Assembly: GCA_002914805.1 (NCBI GenBank)
Contig: JXTB01000482.1
Span: forward strand, 255,577-319,576
Direction: 5' to 3'
Source of the DNA: Parasponia andersonii
Taxonomy: Eukaryota; Streptophyta; Magnoliopsida; Rosales; Cannabaceae
DNA length: 64,000 bases
In this document: piece by piece, positions 35,930 to 48,787 of the stretch
Position numbering within the stretch: position 1 is the first letter of the stretch
Layout: each line of letters begins with the position of its first letter
The notes under the pieces: generated by a model
Seen by the model: only the letters and a program-made list of their open reading frames with translations
Told to the model about the DNA's origin: nothing
Databases searched by the model: none
Position numbers and translations under genes: made by a program

Positions 35930-37373
35930 TAAGAATTTATTTAGTGCTTGTAAAACTTTGATGCCCAATGCTATTTGGTTTATTAAAAAAGAAATGTAAT
36001 GAATTACGATTTGATCCGAAATTCAAAAACACAATGTTCATATATATGCTTTCTCCATCACAGAAGTCCCTTTATGTTAACATTAACAGGGATAAATATA
36101 CAATCACAGATCTGTGTATGATTAATGGAAGAAAAAGTTGATAATAGTTGTCGGCATACATATTGACATTGTTCATAAATACTTATGTTCAATCCAAAGG
36201 ATCAAAACTTGTTATAAAGTAAATTTACTTCATTATCAGATAATTTAAACAAGACAATATACATCAATCATTTTGTTAATTGTAGCAAATGCAACCTTAA
36301 AACGAAAAAAAAAAAAAAAAAGAGAGAGAGAGACATAAACTTGAGAAATTAATGTATCTATATATATATGATCCAGAATGGAAATACAATACCAGCAGCT
36401 AGTTTTATCGATCGTGTAGACTATTATTATTATTATGGCAAGAAACAATGACGTTGAGAGAAGGTTGCAAAAGTGCACCAATCTCATTCCACCTTTCTCT
36501 TTCTCATTCTGGCCTCTCTCAAAGTGGATTCGTACAATACATACACATAACCAAAGTGGGGTCCATTGTCAAACTCCACGAAAATAAAAAACAAAAAAAA
36601 AGCGACTGACAAACAAATGTAATGTTCATGAAAAGTGGTTTTGTAAAGAGAGAGAGAATGATATTGTGGGCGCTGCCTGCTGTATTCAAACTCTATATTT
36701 TCTTCTCATGCAAAAACAATAAATTAATAGAAATAAATAATTTGTGATTGCAGAGTCTATTATTCTAGCTACATAAATATCAAAAATGACGTACGAATAA
36801 ATATTAAATACCACCTTTTAATTCCCTCGCCACTTATATCCACAAGTAGCTACCATTAGTGGGGAGAACAAAACCGCTGTCTGGCTTTACGTTTTTCACA
36901 TTAAAAAACCATGGTTTGTATTACTCTGTCTTCGCTACATATATATATATATATGTGGGCCCAACTGTACTCTCGTGGTCTTGTCACATGTGCACCTAGA
37001 AGAACCAATGTGTACGAGCTAGCTTCTTCAGCTCACAACTACTTTTCATGATCAAACCATAATATATTTCTAAATTACAGATTACTGTTGAAGAGAGTTT
37101 TTTCTTTTTTTTTTTTTTTTTTCAAATGCTTGAAAATACGTAGATTTCAGACTATTGGTAGTTCCAACAATGATTTTGGAAAAAAATTTAAAAGTAAAAT
37201 AGAATAATTCAACGGTTCTTTCACATTTTTTTAAATCCGAATCGATAATTCTAATTAATTTATTAAATAAGATTTTACTAATTTTGATATGTTATAGTAA
37301 TTATTTCTTCAAATCTAAATCAAAATTAATATATATATATATATCGAGAATAAACATACAAAAATCAAAAAAT
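35930..37373. other. Gene-free interval with promoter-like words
   Basis: AT-rich; no gene recognised. 36480-37060 is locally less AT-rich and contains CCATGG, GTGGGCCC and CACATGTGCAC around a (TA)n tract at 36939-36956. A poly-T run is at 37092-37122. The short frame at 36245-36487 has no motif. Confidence 0.35.
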
Positions 37374-37608
37374 AAATTAAAAATAATACAAAATATTATA
37401 TATTTAAAACTGGATGTACTAAATTCACACAAAGATCTAGATTTAAGTAAAAAATTATCTTCTCAAAAGAAAGAATTGCAAAGAATTATTAACTAAAAAT
37501 AATACAAAATATTACAAATCTAAATCTGGATGTACTAAATTAACACAAAGATCTAGATTTAAGTAAAAAATTATCTTCTCAAAAGAAAGAAAGAACTGCA
37601 GAGAATTA
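37374..37608. repeat. About 115-bp direct tandem duplication
   Basis: Two adjacent copies share AAAAATAATACAAAATATTA, CTGGATGTACTAAATT, ACACAAAGATCTAGATTTAA and ATTATCTTCTCAAAAGAAAG. The first copy begins about 37374 and the second about 37490. Few differences separate them. Part of the first lies in a short frame that is not considered a gene. Confidence 0.88.
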
Positions 37609-39526
37609 TTGGACAAAATAACCAAAAATAGACCAAAGAAAGTAAATTAAAAAATAAAAAAATAAAACCCATAGGAAGAGTCACGTGTAGAAGAATGAGC
37701 CAGAGCTTGTCTTACGTCTACGTCTACCACAAAGGAGAATTGATGTGAAGAAAGAAGAATAGCATGTTGGAGTTTCTCTCTCTAACTTCTCTCTAATTTA
37801 TCTAATATATCGCGCTTTTTTTTTCTCCCTTTAATCTAACGCATCTAACCAATATTTTTCACAAATAAAATACTGCAATAATCGCTATATATATAACGTA
37901 GTTTTTTTACTATTAATCTTTCAACAGTTAAATATAAAACACAATTTATAAAATAAAATTGATTTAATTTGACAAAATTAATAGCTTAATAAATGTTGAA
38001 TTGTGCCACGTTTAATGTTGTTTATATATGTGGATATATTAACGCTGGTCTAGTGTTTCAAGTGAACCAGAGCCAGTGTATACACGTTTTAATACATTGA
38101 ACTGGCATGAATAATTTTTAAAATGGAGCTATCTCAGTTGTAGCCAATGCCAATATAATTTATTAAACTAGCAACTCAATGGCAATCAATGAAAATGATC
38201 TTAAGCGCATATAGGGATAGGGTATAGTAAACACGCTTCACCTAAGCAAATTTTGTCAAGTTTTGTATTCATATAAATATTGCTATTATAAACTAATGAG
38301 CTTTCGTAGGGTGATTCCAACACCCTTCTATTGTCAATTAGGCCTAGCATGCATGAGTTTGAATGCGAGGAGAGGAAAATGCTAGCTTTAGACACAATAA
38401 TGATATCTCTATATTGCATTGATATGTATATCATGGTGGATCTATGGATCCAGATTCTCTGTCCAAAAATATTATCCCAATTACTGTCCACGCATTAGAA
38501 CAATGTCACGCGGTTAATAAAATTCAAATGATAACAAAATTGTCTATGCTTCATCAAATTGATTCATTCCATCTTACTCCTTTAAATAACGTGGTATTCT
38601 AGTGGATTAACATAATTCGGGGACGGCTTTTAGGATAGATGATTCGGAATCAGGTAGTATCTAATAAAGAGTTAAGATGCATGCGTCGGTTATTGTATAT
38701 ACGTAAAAACATAGCGATTAAAAATGGTAAAATTTTGATACTTGTTCAACCTAGTTGAATGTAGGTTATATGGATATGAATTGGGTACCCAAAATTGGAT
38801 AAAAAAACTTGAGTTCCCAACAACTTTAGGATTTTCGCTATATTGCTTTTTTTTTTTTTTTTTTTGTTGAGATGAGCTGGATTGCTTATTATATATCCAC
38901 ATTAGTCAATTCTATACGCAACATTAATTTTTAAGAAAATCCCGATAATTGTTTATTCATCTTATTGTAGCCGTACTACTGAATTCAAGGATACAGATTT
39001 CGTCTTTCAAGCAAAGTTTCCCTAAAAAATAATATAAATATTCAGATATATATATATATATATATAATACATGTGCAACCAACAATGAGTGTTCTGATCA
39101 ATTTTTTTTTTTTGAATAAATGTTCTGATCAAATTTTATTATGAAATGGCTCTTATAAATTTCTTTAAATTTATCGATCGAAATGATCCAGAGAAAGTTC
39201 AGGGATTGAATATTTTCTCTCCATTTGATTTCGCATACAATGAATTAATGTTTCCAGTATTCCATTTAGTAATGATCAGTTTTTAACACGGTTCGATGGA
39301 CTTCTACTGAATATTTCAATAATTAAAAAACGTGATTTTTTTTATTCCAAATAATCATGTGGTTCGATTGTTAAGTGTAAATTGTTTTAGAATTTTTTTT
39401 TGGGTTAAAAAAAGTAGAATTTACAAAATGCTACATCGGGTTTTCATCAATTTGCCACGATTTTTGCTTCGTTAGACATAAAAAGTAAAGGGAAAGCGAA
39501 AAGAGAGGTTATTATCAAATTGCACC
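37609..39526. other. No gene seen
   Basis: AT-rich interval with a (TA)n tract at 39048-39066 and a poly-T run at 38847-38866. The minus-strand frame at 38201-38491 shows no recognised domain. Nothing else could be supported. Confidence 0.4.
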
Positions 39527-39885
39527 AGATATTATCTTTTTTATACCCTGTATTTTGACAATTTGTTCAATTTATACTTTCTGTTTTGATTATTATCAAT
39601 ATTGACCCTTAGATTTAATATTTTTTACAAATTTATACTCTGATACTAATTTAGAACAGTTAATTTACTAAGATGATTTACTAAACTTATTCTCGGATCA
39701 GTTTTTATATAGTTTATTTTTAATTTTTTAAACAACAACTTGGTAAATTAACTGTTTTAAATTGATATCAGGTATAAATTCGTAATAGATTTCAAATCCA
39801 AAGGTCAATGTTGATAATAACTAAAACAGAAGGTATAATTTGAACAAAGTGTCAAAATATAAAGTATAAAAATGATAATATCCCT
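39527..39885. repeat. Foldback element 1: inverted arms of about 140 bp with a 74-bp loop
   Basis: The left arm (about 39527-39668) ends AACAGTTAATTTAC and the right arm (39743-39885) begins GTAAATTAACTGTT. Across the arms, pairs such as TTTATACTTTCTGTTTT / AAAACAGAAGGTATAA and GATATTATC / GATAATATC stay in register. A transcript in either direction would fold into a long imperfect hairpin. Likely a MITE; no protein is encoded. Confidence 0.85.
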
Positions 39886-39905
39886 TATCAAATTACGTTA
39901 CGTAT

Positions 39906-40380
39906 AATCCAATAGGTATTTTTTTTTTACCTATACGTAGATATTTTTTTTTAACTGTTAGATCACCATCTATTGATGATCTAATGGCTATAATGAAATG
40001 CATAAAAAGACGTGCATCATTAATGCTCTTTCTCTCTTACTTTTTACAATACAAAAATGTGCATGCTAAATTTTCATTGGCCAAATTAATACCTATACAT
40101 AGGTTAAAAAAAAAATACGGATTGGTGCCCTATATATATATATATATATGTATATATAGGGCACCAATCCAGTAGGTATTTTTTTTTTTACCTATGGGTA
40201 GGTATCAATTTGGCCAATGAAAATTTAGTATGTATATTTTTTTATTGTAAAAAATAAGAGAGAGAAAAAACATTAATGATACACGTCTTTTTATACACTT
40301 CATTATTACCATTGGATCACCACAGCTAAAAAAAAAATATATACCCATAAGTAAAGAAAAAAAATACCCATTGGATTGGC
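39906..40380. repeat. Foldback element 2: about 235-bp inverted arms meeting at a (TA)n centre
   Basis: The arms run from AATCCAATAGGTATT (39906) to the centre at about 40143 and back out to ACCCATTGGATTGG (to 40379). The centre is ATTGGTGCCC, a TA tract and GGGCACCAAT. Long paired segments include AAATTTTCATTGGCCAAATT with its complement and TATAAAAAGACGTG with its complement. Arm identity looks about 85 per cent. Within each arm the AATCC-AATAGGTATT...ACCTAT word occurs at both ends, so the arms themselves look like inverted-ended units. No coding content. Confidence 0.9.
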
Positions 40381-40383
40381 AAC

Positions 40384-40418
<35 letters not shown>

Positions 40419-43118
40419 GTAAATGAGAGACATGCATGGGATGAGACAGCTAGGCTAATCTACATATGAAAATTAAGATTGGCTAATAATTTGTTTGGTT
40501 GCAATACGATTGGCCTATTTGGAAAATTTAGCAGATTTTTAAGCAACTTATTTTTACCCTTTTTCATGTCACTAATTGGCTGCTCACGTGGTCTTGGGTC
40601 GGTTGCTTTGTCCCTACCTTATTCTCCCTAGAGATTTGTGTTTGCCTTTGATCTGATCACTAGTCAATGTGTAAAAAGATTTCAAGCAAAAAAAAAAAAA
40701 AAATCAGTGTGTAAAAAGATGCTCAATCAATCATTTTTATATGTATATCAAAAAGAAAAGAAAATAATAACGATAATTAATTATATAAGAAAATTGTCAA
40801 AATGTCAATGGTAGTATAGCAGAGCTGATAAATGTTTTCTTTCTCTAAAGCTGCAATATCCATTATCTTCAACTCCTTGTATCGTTATAATGCATTGCTT
40901 TACTGCCATTTCCTGTGTGTATAAAAACAATCTGTATTTAATATCGATAAGAACCAATATTGCTAGGCATGATAATAAAATTTCATGACATATATACATG
41001 CACAAATATGTATGTACATACGGTACCATATATATATATATACATATATATATGTATGTGTGTGTTACATGTATATATGTTATGGCATGATTTTCTTTTA
41101 ATGGGGTTTGAAAACTCACTAGTTGTGCGCCCAGCGCCCACTTCAACAACTAGCTTTGCTAGCTGATCATCACCACTCCAGTACTGGTCCAAACCACAGT
41201 GACCACAGAAAAAGCCCAATTTTTCTTGCATTGTTTTTCTTCTTACTCTGTTAATTTCAAATTTTCTTGCAATTTCTTTTCCTCTCTTTTCTCTTCTCAA
41301 TTATTGTACAAGAAATATAAATATATGTATGAAATCAGTTTTTGTGTGTGTGTGTAATCTGATAATCTGGAATACAATTTTTTTAAAACCCATGAAGTGA
41401 CTAGTTAGTTCCAATATCAACGTAAAAATATAATCAACAATCAATCTAGCTAATTGTGTTAAAAAAAAAAAAAAAAAACCAAATCTAGGTAATTGTGTGG
41501 TTCAATGCAACTGTATTAACATGGTCTACTCGACATAAATCAAAACTACATATATCTAAATACGGTACTTATATCCAATTCTGGACCCTGACAAGCATAC
41601 GGGACAATCTATGTGCCCCAAAGTAATATTTGACCCTTTTAAATGAATACGTACAACTAATAATTCAGTAATTTCTCACAGGCCTAGCTCCTAGCATTAT
41701 AGCATAATAGTACAATAAAGCACTTGCTATAACATGCTACTTTGTAAGGTTCTCTAGCAGATGTATAGAGTATATTCCCTAATATTACATTTTTAATCCA
41801 TCTTAACTTGTGCTTGGTAATGTAATAATTTTTTTTTTTTTTTGCAGTACTTTATGCAGCAAAATATTCTCCGGGCAATACATTAATTAAATTTCATGTA
41901 GCACTTAATTAGTAGAAAAATCATCTCAAATTCCAAAAGTGAGGAGTACTTTCATAATAAGCTACAGTAAATGCATGTTAATTCTGAGTACTTAATTCTA
42001 TGCCTATGAAACAGTGTTGTCTTCCAGTGAATAATCCATTATTGAAGATTGGTCATAGATCATACTGGAAATTGCTTTAAAATAAAGAAAAAAATAAAAA
42101 ATAAATTAATGCCACATGAAAACAAACTCCATCTCTTGCCCATGATATAAAGCTTCTTTAAGTCATACGCTTTTTTTTCTTTATTCTCTTCATGGCTTTT
42201 CAAATGAGGCAGCCTCTCTATCATTAGCACATGCTGTACATGGATAAAATTATTGTATTTCTATATTTTTTTATTTATCTATTTATTTTTGTTATGATTA
42301 TGGGAAATTTTATCTACTTTTTCCACAACAAAAAATGTGTTCTCCAATTTCCACATCAAGCTATAGCGCATTATCCAAAACTACCCACCAGTTATAATTG
42401 AATTTCATCTATAATAATATGTATTGAAAAGATATATAACAAGAATTTGTAAGTGTTCATGCACCTTTTATGTTCTAATTCCTAAAATATTCCTTTGTCA
42501 GGACAAAGGAAAAAAAGAATATCATTTGGCTCACTATTCACAAGAAAAGAGGTCTAAACGAATAGTATTATTATTAGTATAATGACTATTATTTAATTCT
42601 AGTTAATGACAATTAACTAGGCATATATTTTCCAAGCCTAGTCATTAGAGAGAGACAGGGAAAAGATATGAATTATTAAGCAGAAATATTTGGAGGTTAC
42701 AGAAAATCTTGAAAAAGGAAGAACACACCCGACAGTGTATGATGCTAAACTCCATCCTTTTTCGGTTCAGACAGATTTGTGGGTCAAACCTTTCAGCGTA
42801 TTCGATTTAATTAAATATATTGTTTTTGTCTGATTGATAATTTCGGTGAAAAAGACATTAATTCACCTTGAGAGGAAAAAATAATATATTTTATCTTAAA
42901 AAAAAAAAAAAGAAAAAAGAAAAAAGCAGATTCCATTTTGATCTTATAGGGTTGCTCTAGATTGTACAACACAACAAATGACAACATGCACACTAGTTCA
43001 GCTCAACACACATATATATATATATATGATATTGCACATACACTATAGTACATTATAGATTGCATAAATTATGGAAAATTAAACCATATTATATGTCTCT
43101 GTCACATATTCAGATTCA
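40381..43118. other. Upstream region of the bHLH gene
   Basis: No gene recognised. It contains (TA)n tracts (40383-40420, 41028-41052), a CACGTG G-box at 40585-40590, GT repeats at 41343-41355, and poly-A/T runs at 41461-41478 and 42897-42912. Overlapping short frames around 40805-41300 lie on opposite strands and carry no domain. Whether any of this acts as bHLH promoter is unknown. Confidence 0.35.
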
Positions 43119-43127
43119 TATATATTT
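43119..43127 (+). promoter_or_regulatory. Probable TATA box of the bHLH gene
   Basis: TATATATTT lies 103 nt before the start codon at 43230. A transcription start near 43150 would exclude the in-frame ATG at 43128. Sequence-based only. Confidence 0.4.
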
Positions 43128-43229
43128 ATGCATTGTATTCCTTCAACTTGGCGCAACTTCATTTTATTAAGTTTTCTATATGAATTAAGTTTTTCCAAGG
43201 AGAGAAGGGAGAAGCAGAGAACAGAGAAA

Positions 43230-44742
43230 ATGGAGCTTACTCAGCATGCTTTTTTGGAGGAGTTACTAGCTCAAAGGAGAGATAATTGGAGCAGTTTCTC
43301 AACCGGTTTGAATGACCAGTTTCTCCCAAGTGGGTGGAGCTTTGATTCTTACGAAGAAAACCCAGTTTTGGCGATCTCAAGTCCTCCATTTCTGGGGTTC
43401 TCTTCCCCAGCAGAAGCCAACTCTGAATGCCCTTTTATTGACCAAGCCTACCCTTTTGTTGACCATGGAGCAGTACTAATGCCAGAGCTACATTCATCAT
43501 ACACCAAGATTAGTCATCATGAAGATTACCCTTCAATGGTTGAGGATGAGGATCAGTTTGGCTTTCTTGGGTGTGAAAATCAGAGTTCTACTCTGGAAGA
43601 GAGCAAAACTAGTAGCTGCAAAGTTGAGTTAATTGAGCAAAGTAGCGCAGAGATAGTAGTACCTGCTTTTAACATGGGACTTTGTAGTAGTACTAGTGGT
43701 GAGAAAAAGAGTACGAGGCCTAAGAAGTTAGAAGGCCAACCTTCGAAAAATTTGATGGCAGAGAGAAGAAGAAGAAAGCGTTTGAATGACCGCCTTTCCA
43801 TGCTCAGATCGATTGTGCCCAAGATAAGCAAGGTGATCTAAATAATGATATTAGCATTTTGTTTTATTAATTTTGTTGAAATCCCGTTTCTGGTTTGCAA
43901 TTGCATCCATGAAATTTTGATTTAGATTGCTTTTTGTCCTCTTTTCTTGAGTACAATTTTAATACTAACTGAATAGTTTTTAATAATGGCAGATGGACAG
44001 AACATCTATACTTGGAGACACTATAGACTACATGAAGGAGCTTCTGGAAAGGATAAGCAAGTTGCAAGAAGAAGGAATAGAAGATGGGACAACTAAAATG
44101 ATCAACTTATTAGGCATATCCAAAGAGCTAAAACCCAGTGAAGTACTAGTAAGAAACTCCCCCAAGGTATATATATATAGTTTATAACTAGTTTCTCACT
44201 ACTAAGACTCCAATCAGTATATGCCTACTAATTCGCAATGAAAAGAATCGCAATCAATGAAAGGAGAGGGACTATATTCCCTTGTATATACTTGACATAC
44301 AAGAAGTTGAGATTGGAATCAACTTAACTGTTTTGCTTAGCAAAAACTAGTTATGTTTCTGAGTTTTGGTTTGGCCACAATGACCCTGCAGTTTGATGTG
44401 GAGAGGAGAGAAATGGATACCCGGATTGATATTTGCTGTGCAGCCAAACCCGGATTGTTGCTCTCAACTGTTAACACACTAGAGGCACTAGGACTTGAGA
44501 TTCAACAGTGTGTTATAAGCTGCTTCAATGATTTTTCAATGCAAGCTTCATGCTCAGATGTTAGTTTCTTGATATGTTTTTAGTTATAATTTTCTTTATT
44601 GATTAATTTTATTCTAATACCCTTGGTTGAAAATGTTTCTTTTTAACTGGTTTAGGGCGCTCAACAGAGAACATTGATTAATTCTGAGGACATAAAGCAA
44701 GCCATATTCAGAAATGCAGGGTATGGAGGGAGATGTTTGTAG
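43230..44742 (+). CDS. BHLH93: bHLH transcription factor, bHLH93/bHLH61 type (4 exons, 343 aa)
   Basis: A nuclear basic helix-loop-helix regulator. Exons are 43230-43832, 43993-44166, 44392-44559 and 44656-44742; all introns are GT-AG and phase 0. The protein opens [13 protein letters not shown] and has an acidic, Ser-rich middle. The bHLH (about residues 180-240) starts [20 protein letters not shown] and continues through [17 protein letters not shown] across intron 1 into [18 protein letters not shown]. Glu and Arg in the basic region fit E-box binding; the usual first His is Asn, as in ICE1-related factors. An ACT-like domain ([18 protein letters not shown]) and the end [11 protein letters not shown] match Arabidopsis bHLH93 as I remember it. 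Relatives pair with FAMA or affect flowering in short days (literature memory). The ATG at 43128 is in frame but would add 34 unconserved residues. Confidence 0.95.
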
Positions 44743-46019
44743 GAGAGGAAAGGAGCAGGGAAATAAATAAGAGTTGCTGTGAAAAGTTTAAAAGAGATTT
44801 ATGGATCTTTTGCACTCTTCAAGAAACTTTCCAGTCATGAGTTTAGACTTCCTTTTTTTTTTTTTTTGAAATAATCTATAAGCATTTGTCTGATCTGATC
44901 CATTTCATAGCTTACCATGTAAATTATCTACTCAAATTGGAGTATGTTTTAACACAAGGATCATTAGTTCATAACACATCAATCTATGTTATTTAAATAA
45001 GAAATAGATGCTTTAGCCTTCATTATAATTATTTTCTTAATATTTTGTGGCAAATCTGCGTTGGATTTGACATAGTATCAAAGTTCTTCCTTTCTTCCGA
45101 GCCAAAGGAACAATCGTTGGTATCTTATTGGAAGTTCCAACCAAACATATACAAAACCAATAATTGGAAATTAAGATTGGATAATTGCCTCCTGTAACAA
45201 AAGAATATAATATTAAGATATTTCCAACTAATAAACTAGGCAACCTTCTCTTAATAATTCAAGTGAAACAATTTTTTATTATTTGTTTTCTTTCTAGTTT
45301 TAACTTGCCAAAGTAGTAACTTTACTATAATTGTCTACATTTCATAGGGCAACTTTTATGTTAATTTTTCTTTTCTTTGTTTTTTTTTTTTTTTTTTTTT
45401 GAAGTTTAATGGTTGTTCAAAGTTAAATAAAGACCTGCATGATGGAGAAATTACAAAGTGGCAATATAAATGCCTAGAAGGAATGTTTCAATACTTCTAA
45501 ATATGTGGAACATTATGGCAATAAAGATTGATATTTGTAAATGTATGTTAAAGAAATACTAAGATAAGCGCTTATCAATTTAGTTTATTGTGAGTTGTTT
45601 TTCATATGTGGAGAAGAGGCAGCCGAGTGGAATCTGTTTAATTTCCTACAGTTGTGGTACAAATCCTCCATACTTCCACGGAGGTAATTGATGATATTGG
45701 TGTAGATTTTGATCCATAAACTAATGTGTGCTATGTGCCTTTAAGTAGTTTTTCTTATAAAAATCAAAATTCAAATTTGAAATAAGTGTGATCCATATAA
45801 ACCTTGAATAAGATTATAGATGATATTTTCACCAAACTGATGATGGTGGTACCGATATGTACCTGCTAAATCTCTTTCAGGAAATGACGTTTGTAATGTA
45901 CCAAATAAGTATTCAAATGAATAGTATCTTTTCTTCGAAAAAAAAAGAATAGTAACTAAAAAATAATGATACAATATTTTTGAAAAGTAACAAGAGGGAA
46001 TAAATGAAGTGAGGGGAAA
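44743..46019. other. Region downstream of the bHLH gene
   Basis: It holds the 3' UTR of the bHLH gene (an AATAAA at 44762 is close to the stop) and then AT-rich sequence. Poly-T runs are at 44850-44867 and 45379-45401. Minus-strand frames at 45037-45243 and 45771-46025 have no recognised domain. Confidence 0.4.
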
Positions 46020-46790
46020 AGACAAAGAGAATAGGATTTTAGGGAATTTTAGAGAATTATGGCGGCTTATTTTATATGTGAGATATAAAATACTATTTAT
46101 AATAACTTTGTGGTCTCAAATTTCTAGAGTTGATTGTCACGTGTCTCTTAAAAGATAAAAAGAAATTTCACATACTCACTGTATAGACAATATATAGGCG
46201 ATTGGGCCAGGTGTTAGCTTCGTAGCTTGTGCTGTCTTTTGTATATTAAGATAATGAGGCTGTATATGTTACTTAATCTGAATTCTACATTCTCCTGAAT
46301 GGTCGGCCAGCATACTCGGTTAATAAGTAGTGGCGACCTTTGTGCATGTATTTGGATAGATTGAGTAGGTCACACCATCCGACTAGGACTTGGTCTCCCA
46401 TTATAAGGTCTTAGGTCATCTCACTATGTCCGACCAAGTTGCTAGTCTTCTTGGAGTTATTTGGCTCATAATGAATTTGGTGTCGTTTTGGCATTAGTTA
46501 CGATATATCATCTTGAAATCTTTCAAGAGACCACATATCATCTTTTGATAGGTTAGGGGAAAATACCCCCAATAGATGATATGAAAAATAATAATAATAA
46601 TAATAATAAAGAATTAAAAATATTTTGGTTATTTAAATGACATTGCTGGGTTGGAACGCCTGTAGATCGAAGCAGAAAACAATGTTAAAGCAAACACTAT
46701 ATGCACGATCATAGTGTAATAAAGAAGGATAATGGTTTCAAGTTAAAAAGTCCATAGAATAGCTTTTTTTTTTTTTTCCCCCTTCTTTTT
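46020..46790. other. Possible LTR-element remnant
   Basis: 46120-46570 has a more even base composition than its surroundings, with stretches such as GGTCGGCCAGCATACTCGG and GGGGAAAATACCCCC. It looks like decayed LTR sequence but no ends or coding motifs could be set. A (TAA)n microsatellite lies at 46588-46610. Confidence 0.3.
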
Positions 46791-46795
46791 TCCCC

Positions 46796-47792
46796 ATTGG
46801 AAGTAGTGGTATAGCGGTAACGGATGGTGTAATATAGTCCCACGTGGTATATGGATCCAGCAAGAGATGGATTGCCCATATATCTCAACTAACAGGGTGA
46901 GAGGATATTCAAATCCAGAATGTGTACAAGATGAGTGTCTCCTTTTTTCCCCCCTAGGAAGTAAGGGTTGTAGAGGTAAAGGACAGTGTACCCAAATAAC
47001 AACAAAGGTTGGTGTAACACATGCAATGCAGTATATAGATCACTCACGAGGGGGATTGCCCATATATCTCGTCCAATAAGGTGGAGAGTATATTCAAATC
47101 TAGGATGTGTATGGACGTCCCCTACTTTTTTAATTCATAGAAATAAGGGGTTATGAAGGTAGAGGACAGCGCAACCAGATGACTCCAAGATTGGTATAGA
47201 CCCCTTACAAGGCGATTGCCCACATATCCCGCTAATATGGTGAGAGGGTATTTGAACCCAAGTTGTGCACAAGGTGGACATCCCTGGCTTCCTTTTTTTT
47301 TCTTCCCTAAGATAGCATACCCAGGTAACCCCAAGAGTTAGTGTAGTCCCTCATGTTAAATAAATTACTCATGAGGTGAATTGCTCACATACCCCAGCCA
47401 ATATGCCAAATGGTGGGAGGATATTTGAACCAGGACATATAAGAGGTGGATACATCCGTCACCAATTTTTTTTTTTTGGCTAGAAATAGAGGTTGAAAGG
47501 ATGGAAGATGACGTATCTAGATAACTCCAAGGGTTGGTATAGCACAATTGGTAAATAAATTCCTCATGAGGTGAATTTACTCAGAATGTATGCAAGGTGG
47601 TACTTGTTTTTTCGTTTTTCTTTTTTCCTAAAAATAGGTTATAAAAGTAGAAGATAGCATACCTGGAAAACTTGGCTGGTGTAGCTCTCTGTGGTATATA
47701 GATCTTTTACAAGATGGATTGCCTATATATGCCGACTAACAGGATGGGAGGACATTTGAACCCAAAATTTGTATGGCATGGACGTCCACGCT
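46796..47792 (+). repeat. Tandem array of about six SINE-like units, 140-170 bp each
   Basis: Units start near 46796, 46955, 47135, 47308, 47479 and 47627. Most units run GTAGAGGTAxAGGACAG, GGTTGGTGTAGxxC, GTGGTATATAGATC, CxCGAGGxGGATTGCCCA, ATATCTCG, GGTGxGAGGATATTTGAACC, and ACAAGGTGGACGTCCC, followed by a T-rich tail. The GGATATTTGAACCCA word resembles a tRNA box B and the TGGTGTAGC / GTGGTA words a box A. The unit may therefore be a tRNA-derived SINE ending in T-rich sequence. Units differ by many substitutions and small indels; the fourth and fifth are partial. Short frames across it are artefacts. Confidence 0.75.
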
Positions 47793-48787
47793 TTCAATAT
47801 TTGTTTTTCCAAGGAAGTTTGCTTTCTAACTATTAACTTGCTAGAGTGTGTCTAAAAACAGTTAAAACTTAATAATCTAAGACGCATTATTTGAAGTTCT
47901 CGGAAAAGTTTGAGCATCCTAAACCATAATCGATTATCTTCTCCTACTTGGCTCTTCAATGTAAGACACTTCTTTAGTGAATATCAACGAGTGACAAATA
48001 TTTTACAAACTAATATTAAGAAAGAAAGGGAAAAAAAAAAAAAAAAAAAACCATGTCTTCCAAGAGGGATATCCTTGCTTGTTTCTTTTATGTATATAAA
48101 AGAAAAGAAACATGTCACCAAGTAATTATTTAATAACTTTAATCCAATTCATTTCGTCTCTCTTATATTAGCTTAGAATAATTCGTATAAACATATCAAA
48201 ATGCAGTGTTTTATGCGGGAAGAAGGAAAGGTGGGCATAGCTATTAGTTTTTAGTAGATAATAGCAAAATTTATATGGGAATTCTTCTAGTTCGACTCAC
48301 TGTACCTTTTAGTAAGGTCAGTCAGTCAGTCTAGTCATATCTTAAACTTCAATCAAATAACAAATTGGCACTCGTCTTGGAGTTTTATGCCTTCATCAGA
48401 TGTCACCCAGGACAGTTAATCAATTAAATATCATTATGACTAATTTGAATCGTACGACTACGACAGTGTTTGCTGACAGGCACATAGCAGAGCTGCATAG
48501 AATTTGCTCAAATTCAGGTTCATACTTGGTTAGAGTTTACTCGGTCAAACAACCGCTCACATTATTCTTCTTACATAAACTAATATTCCCCGAATTTCCG
48601 ATTCTAGTACCAAAGCTGCAGTTATACCAATAAGAGCAATACAAGACAACTCAGTCAAAATAGGAGGTAAAGAAACCACCACTCAGGGAATTCACATATA
48701 TGGCAAGAAAATGTTAGTTTTATAGAACTTACGATCATGAAAATTCTACATGGTTTTGATACATTCACCATTGGGTGGAGAAAAAAT
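47793..48787. other. Interval between the SINE array and the SANT gene
   Basis: No gene seen. A poly-A run is at 48031-48050 and GTCAGTCAGTCAGTC at 48317-48331. The end of the minus-strand SANT transcript should lie within about 48600-48787. The frame at 48400-48633 has no recognised motif. Confidence 0.4.

Noticed and set aside
39527-40380. Known microRNA precursor in the hairpins
   Set aside because: No sequence of a conserved plant miRNA was recognised, and the arms are far longer than usual precursors; only small-RNA data could show a new one.
41000-41060. Clustered TATA-like words as a promoter
   Set aside because: It is a TA/CA microsatellite with no gene at a suitable distance.
43128-43229. 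In-frame upstream ATG that would lengthen the bHLH protein by 34 residues
   Set aside because: It lies within or just after the likely TATA box. The added residues have no family similarity, while [13 protein letters not shown] matches the usual start of this subfamily.
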